NCBI GenBank assembly: GCA_963834725.1
Contig: CAWICN010000001.1
Coordinates: forward strand, 2,542,001 to 2,606,000
Reading direction: 5' to 3'
DNA length: 64,000 bases
DNA from: PALSA-693 sp963834725
GTDB lineage: Bacteria; Actinomycetota; Acidimicrobiia; Acidimicrobiales; Palsa-688
Part shown: positions 61,195-64,000 of the stretch, piece by piece
Position numbering within the stretch: position 1 is the stretch's first letter
How the letters are laid out: the number at the start of each line of letters is the position of its first letter
The notes under the pieces: generated by a model
What the model was told of the DNA's origin: nothing
Databases searched by the model: none
What the model saw: the letters and a program-made list of their open reading frames with translations, nothing else
Position numbers and translations under genes: made by a program

Positions 61195-62051
61195 CCGACG
61201 ACTTCCAACCCGGCGCCGACTTCCGCCGGAGAGTAGATCAACGGGCCCGACACTTACGCCGCCGGCGCCGTCTTGTCGCTGTCACCGCACCTAGCGCGGC
61301 GATTGTCCTGGCGGTCGCCTTACCGCTCGCGCTGGTTTCCGGACGTGGATCCACCACCGTCAAGACCATCACGCCGGGCAGCACCGTCCCGTCGGCAACC
61401 TCGGCGACTTCGACCGTACCTCGCTCTACGACCGTTCCCAGGAGCACTATCCCTGCCTCTACTACCCCCTCAAGCACCCGATCCAGGACGACTGTCCCCG
61501 CCGCGACGCCCCCTTCAATCACCGCTGCCCGGAGTGCTGTCCCTGCCTCGACGACCCCCTCAAGCACCGCTAGGGGCTCTACGACGGCGGGGGATCGCTG
61601 TACCTCAAGTCAGCTTTCGGTCGTGGTTGGACAGATACAGGGCGCGGCTGGAACCGACTACTTTCCTTTGGTATTCACAAACACCGGATCGGCGGCATGC
61701 GTCCTCCAGGGATATCCCGGAGTGTCCTTCGTCGCCGCAGGTGGCAATCAGGTCGCCGCGTCTGCCGTAGGGGAGGGCCCCGTAGGAGCCCCAATCTCTG
61801 TTACTGCCGGATCTTCAGCAACTGCCACGGCGGTTGTCCTCGAAGGAGCAGCGGGCGACTGTGCCAATGGTGGTCAAAACGTCAACCCCATCGCCGTTCC
61901 CGAGTTCCGCGTCTACCCGCCGAACCAGACGGTGCCGCTGTATGCCTCGGTCGTGTCAGCGGGAACCTTGCCACTATCCATATGTGCAGATTCGCCCCCG
62001 AATGTCCTCCAGATCTACTCATTCGGGGTGCGGCCCAGCTCGGAGAACTGA
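61191..62051 (+). CDS. Membrane-anchored DUF4232 protein, possible partner of the sigma factor
   Basis: A 286-residue protein. The N-terminus is cytoplasmic and arginine-rich (DFRRRVDQRARHLRRRRR), then one span (APSAAIVLAVALPLALV), a Ser/Thr/Pro stalk of about 90 residues with imperfect repeats of the PASTTPSST type, and a DUF4232 domain (QLSVVVGQIQGAAGTDYFPL, then CVLQGYPGVSF and EFRVYPPNQTVPLY). No HxxxCxxC anti-sigma motif is seen in its short inside part. A role as sensor or anti-sigma factor is inferred from translational coupling only. Confidence 0.8.
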   Translation: MTDDFQPGADFRRRVDQRARHLRRRRRLVAVTAPSAAIVLAVALPLALVSGRGSTTVKTITPGSTVPSATSATSTVPRSTTVPRSTIPASTTPSSTRSRTTVPAATPPSITAARSAVPASTTPSSTARGSTTAGDRCTSSQLSVVVGQIQGAAGTDYFPLVFTNTGSAACVLQGYPGVSFVAAGGNQVAASAVGEGPVGAPISVTAGSSATATAVVLEGAAGDCANGGQNVNPIAVPEFRVYPPNQTVPLYASVVSAGTLPLSICADSPPNVLQIYSFGVRPSSEN

Positions 62052-62096
62052 GCCAGTTCCGGGATCGAGAAACGAAAGTCCCCTGGTTCGGACGCA

Positions 62097-62147
62097 CATA
62101 ACGCCAGTCCAAGGCAGGTGTGGTCCGCATTCCGATTCGGCGTTATG
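62097..62147. repeat. 9-bp inverted repeat between convergent genes
   Basis: CATAACGCC (62097-62105) and GGCGTTATG (62139-62147) are exact complements around a 33-base loop, covering the gap between the DUF4232 and DUF1990 genes and the last codons of the latter. A bidirectional terminator is possible, but the stem is short and the loop long. Confidence 0.35.
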
Positions 62148-62715
62148 TCACTCCTGCCACGTAGTTCCTGATGCTGTTGAGGTACCTCCGGGTGGCTGCC
62201 GTCTGGATCTGGCGGGCGAGGGGCGAGGCGAGCCTGGTCGGCAGGTCGTTGGGGCGTGAGAAGGCCACGATTTCTGCGGTGAGGCTGCCGTTCTGGTGCC
62301 TCACGACATGGAAGGCTTCTTCGCCCTTGTCCGGGTGCCCGGGCAGGGTGCCGTAGGCGAACCCGAACTTGGTGGGTTCGTCGGTTCCGTACACGACCCG
62401 GCACGGAGCGGCGATTACAAGGGGCCCGAAGTTGCGGCTGACGATCACCGTGGTTCCCTCCGTGAGCGAGGCATGGGCAGGAGTGATCGTGATGCCCGCC
62501 TCGGCGTGTGCGGCCCATAGGCGGATGGCTTCCCGAGCGCGATCCCAGGCCGCATCACCGTCTCCGATGTGCAGGCTGGCCCTGTCGTGGTGGTAACCGG
62601 CCGGCAAGCTGGCGGCTCGGGTCGCCCCGATCTCGGCGTACGTGACCGACTCGTCGTTGGCTCGCTGTAGGCGGTCGGCAAGGAACGTCGGCGGGTCACG
62701 GGTCAGACCGATCAC
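62143..62715 (-). CDS. DUF1990-family protein
   Basis: A 190-residue protein with the DUF1990 pattern: VTYAEIGATRAASLPAGYHH, AREAIRLWAAHAEAGI, CRVVYGTDEPTKFGFAYGTL, GHPDKGEEAFHV and IVAFSRPNDLPTRLASP. The family is common in Actinobacteria and plants, and its function is unknown. The start at 62715 is a GTG. The gene is intact and convergent with the DUF4232 gene. Confidence 0.88.
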   Translation of the reverse strand: MIGLTRDPPTFLADRLQRANDESVTYAEIGATRAASLPAGYHHDRASLHIGDGDAAWDRAREAIRLWAAHAEAGITITPAHASLTEGTTVIVSRNFGPLVIAAPCRVVYGTDEPTKFGFAYGTLPGHPDKGEEAFHVVRHQNGSLTAEIVAFSRPNDLPTRLASPLARQIQTAATRRYLNSIRNYVAGVT

Positions 62716-62895
62716 GCGGCCGACCGTAGGTCAGGATGCCGAATGCGCGCTCATCGAGTTCCCGCCTGTGCTGGGCGGAGAGCGTCGAGTCGATCTGGCG
62801 CGTCGGCCGTGTTCGAACGCTGACCAGCGGTGACAATTCGGCGCTCGCTCTAGAACCCTCGTGGATGACATGTCGCTCAGGTAGAGGGGCAGCTC

Positions 62896-63302
62896 TGAAG
62901 CGCGGCAGTGCGTACTATCTGCACATAAGGCTCAAGGCGAAACACTCCAAAACCGACACCTTCCGGGTCGCCGGCTGGCGGCCCTCCACTCCCTCTCGGC
63001 CCGGCGGGCTGATCCTGGTCGAAGGCGACGGCCCCATCGCCGTGGCCACCCTCGCCCTCGCCGACAAGGATCGACAAGACCTCGTCGACCTGCTGCACCG
63101 CTGGGGCCGCCGACACCCCACTGGGGCTATCACCATCCCCCCCGACTGCCTCACCGCGCCTGTCCGCTACACCTCCTGCACCCCCACCCACGGACACCTC
63201 CGCGAAGCGTCCTTGATGGCCGTCCAGCCGGCGGGCCAGCAACCGATGCCTCGCCTTGGCCTCGAGAAAAGGGAGGTTGACCCAGGCGTCGTAGAAGTTT
63301 GA
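62896..63302 (+). pseudogene. C-terminal remnant of an ATP-dependent DNA ligase
   Basis: The frame reads HIRLKAKHSKTDTFRVAGWR, then SRPGGLILVEGDG, DLVDLLHRWGRRHPTGAI and RYTSCTPTHGHLREA. This is the OB-fold C-terminus of actinobacterial LigC-like ATP-dependent ligases; the THGHLRE ending is diagnostic in my view. The nucleotidyltransferase part with the active lysine is missing. Similarity stops near 63215, so the IS256-type element probably begins soon after. Confidence 0.65.
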
Positions 63303-63307
63303 GTGGC

Positions 63308-63376
63308 GGTCCTCCGCCTCGGTCGTGCCGTGAGGCACGCTCGGGGTGTCACCCATCCGAGTGAGAACGGAGGACC
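63308..63376 (+). promoter_or_regulatory. Fold-back structure covering the transposase ribosome site
   Basis: GGTCCTCCG at 63308-63316 is the exact complement of CGGAGGACC at 63368-63376, which contains the GGAGG ribosome site of the transposase. Between them CGTGCC-GTGA-GGCACG (63324-63339) forms a hairpin with a GNRA-type loop. An RNA that includes the left arm would hide the ribosome site; one starting inside the loop would not. Confidence 0.5.
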
Positions 63377-63380
63377 ACCA

Positions 63381-64000
63381 GTGAAGACAGCATCACACAC
63401 GATCAGCGCCGGCGCAGCCAACCTGCGGTTGGTGTCGGGTGTCGGCCTTGTCGACCTCTCCCAGCAGGAGCTGCCTGAGCGGCTGGCTGGGAAGGTGAGC
63501 GACCAACTCGAGCACTTCGCCGCCCAGATGCGACACGGCCTGTTGGCAGCGTCGGTGAACATCGGCTTGGAGGTGATGGGCGAACTGATGGAGGCCGAGG
63601 TCACCGAGCTGGCCGGCCCGAAGGGCAAGCACAACCCCGGCCGGGCCGCGTATCGCCACGGGACCGAGGACGGCAAAGTCAGCTTGGGCGGACGCCGCGT
63701 GGCGGTGACCCGTCCCCGGGTGCGATCCGTCGAAGACGAAGACGGCACCGAGCGGGAGTTGCGTCTCGAGTCGTATGACACCTTCGCCAGCGTCGACCTG
63801 CTGGCAGATCACATGGTCGCAGCGATGCTCGCCGGACTGTCAACCCGCCGATACCCCGCCGGGCTGGAACCGGTCGGCGAGGCTGTCGAGGAGACGGCTT
63901 CGGGGACGTCGCGTTCGTCGGTGAGCCGACGATTCTGCGCCATGACCGAGGAGCGCCTCGCCGAGTTCCGCACCCAGCCCCTCGATGATCATCGATGGTT
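63381..64000 (+). mobile_element. IS256 (mutator) family transposase, cut by the window edge
   Basis: An open frame from the GTG at 63381 (GGAGG at 63369-63373) reaches the end of the window after 206 codons. It reads GLEVMGELMEAEVTELAGPK, then NPGRAAYRHGTEDGKVSLGG, RRVAVTRPRVRS and LSTRRYPAGLEPV, with TASGTSRSSVSRRF near the end. This is the N-terminal part of an IS256-type transposase; the DDE residues lie beyond the edge. No frame break is seen, so the element may be active. The left inverted repeat could not be defined. Confidence 0.85.

Overview
The window is high-GC DNA with many GTG and TTG starts, tight gene packing and families typical of Actinomycetota: a mycofactocin-type SDR, a deazaflavin-dependent nitroreductase, DUF1990, DUF664/DinB, LAL-type LuxR regulators, HxxxCxxC zinc anti-sigma motifs and RNHCP. 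An environmental actinobacterium, perhaps near Acidimicrobiia or Frankia-like lineages, is an inference from gene content only. No rRNA, tRNA or CRISPR array was recognised.

Positions 1-19.3 kb form a coherent catabolic locus. A phosphotriesterase-like hydrolase, an acyl-CoA synthetase, a complete Liv-type ABC importer (binding protein, LivH, fused LivM-LivG, LivF) and a cyclase-family hydrolase read leftwards. They are separated by a TetR regulator from a second acyl-CoA synthetase, a molybdopterin oxidoreductase with a fused FeS/NrfD membrane partner, a P450, an AhpD-like protein and a CaiB-type CoA transferase. The set suggests import of a carboxylic or cyclic compound, CoA activation, and oxidation coupled to the quinone pool. 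The substrate is unknown. Short tandem repeats recur at gene ends and linkers in this locus.

Positions 19.3-33.4 kb are mixed accessory genes: a frame-broken phytanoyl-CoA dioxygenase; a Clp-N/HTH protein divergent from a serine hydrolase across a palindromic operator; a dehydrogenase-acetyltransferase fusion; MarR; a VOC gene cut at a 43-bp near-perfect palindrome; RNHCP and SnoaL-like proteins; a frame-broken LAL regulator; a secreted GH79-like hydrolase; and an SDR.

Positions 33.4-36.2 kb look like a decayed island (plasmid/phage-type small genes and a toxin-antitoxin pair), flanked by remnants of a membrane protein and a methyltransferase. Positions 36.2-41.9 kb are intact metabolic genes: amidase, enoyl-CoA hydratase, Ohr, 2-hydroxyacid dehydrogenase, MTOX-like oxidase and a peptidoglycan-binding protein. 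Positions 41.9-45.9 kb hold a coupled MMPL-ABC operon whose last gene is truncated.

From 46 kb to the end most genes are frame-disrupted or terminal fragments: LuxR, TetR, acyl-CoA synthetase, NUDIX, VOC, HyfB, DUF190, nitroreductase, a Tn554-type transposon and DNA ligase. The window ends inside an IS256-type transposase. Notable intact or near-intact items here are a sigma factor carrying its own zinc anti-sigma motif and membrane anchor, a second sigma factor translationally coupled to a membrane DUF4232 protein, and a possible RBS-sequestering fold-back in front of the transposase. The frame breaks could be real decay, assembly indels, or both; several fall in homopolymers.
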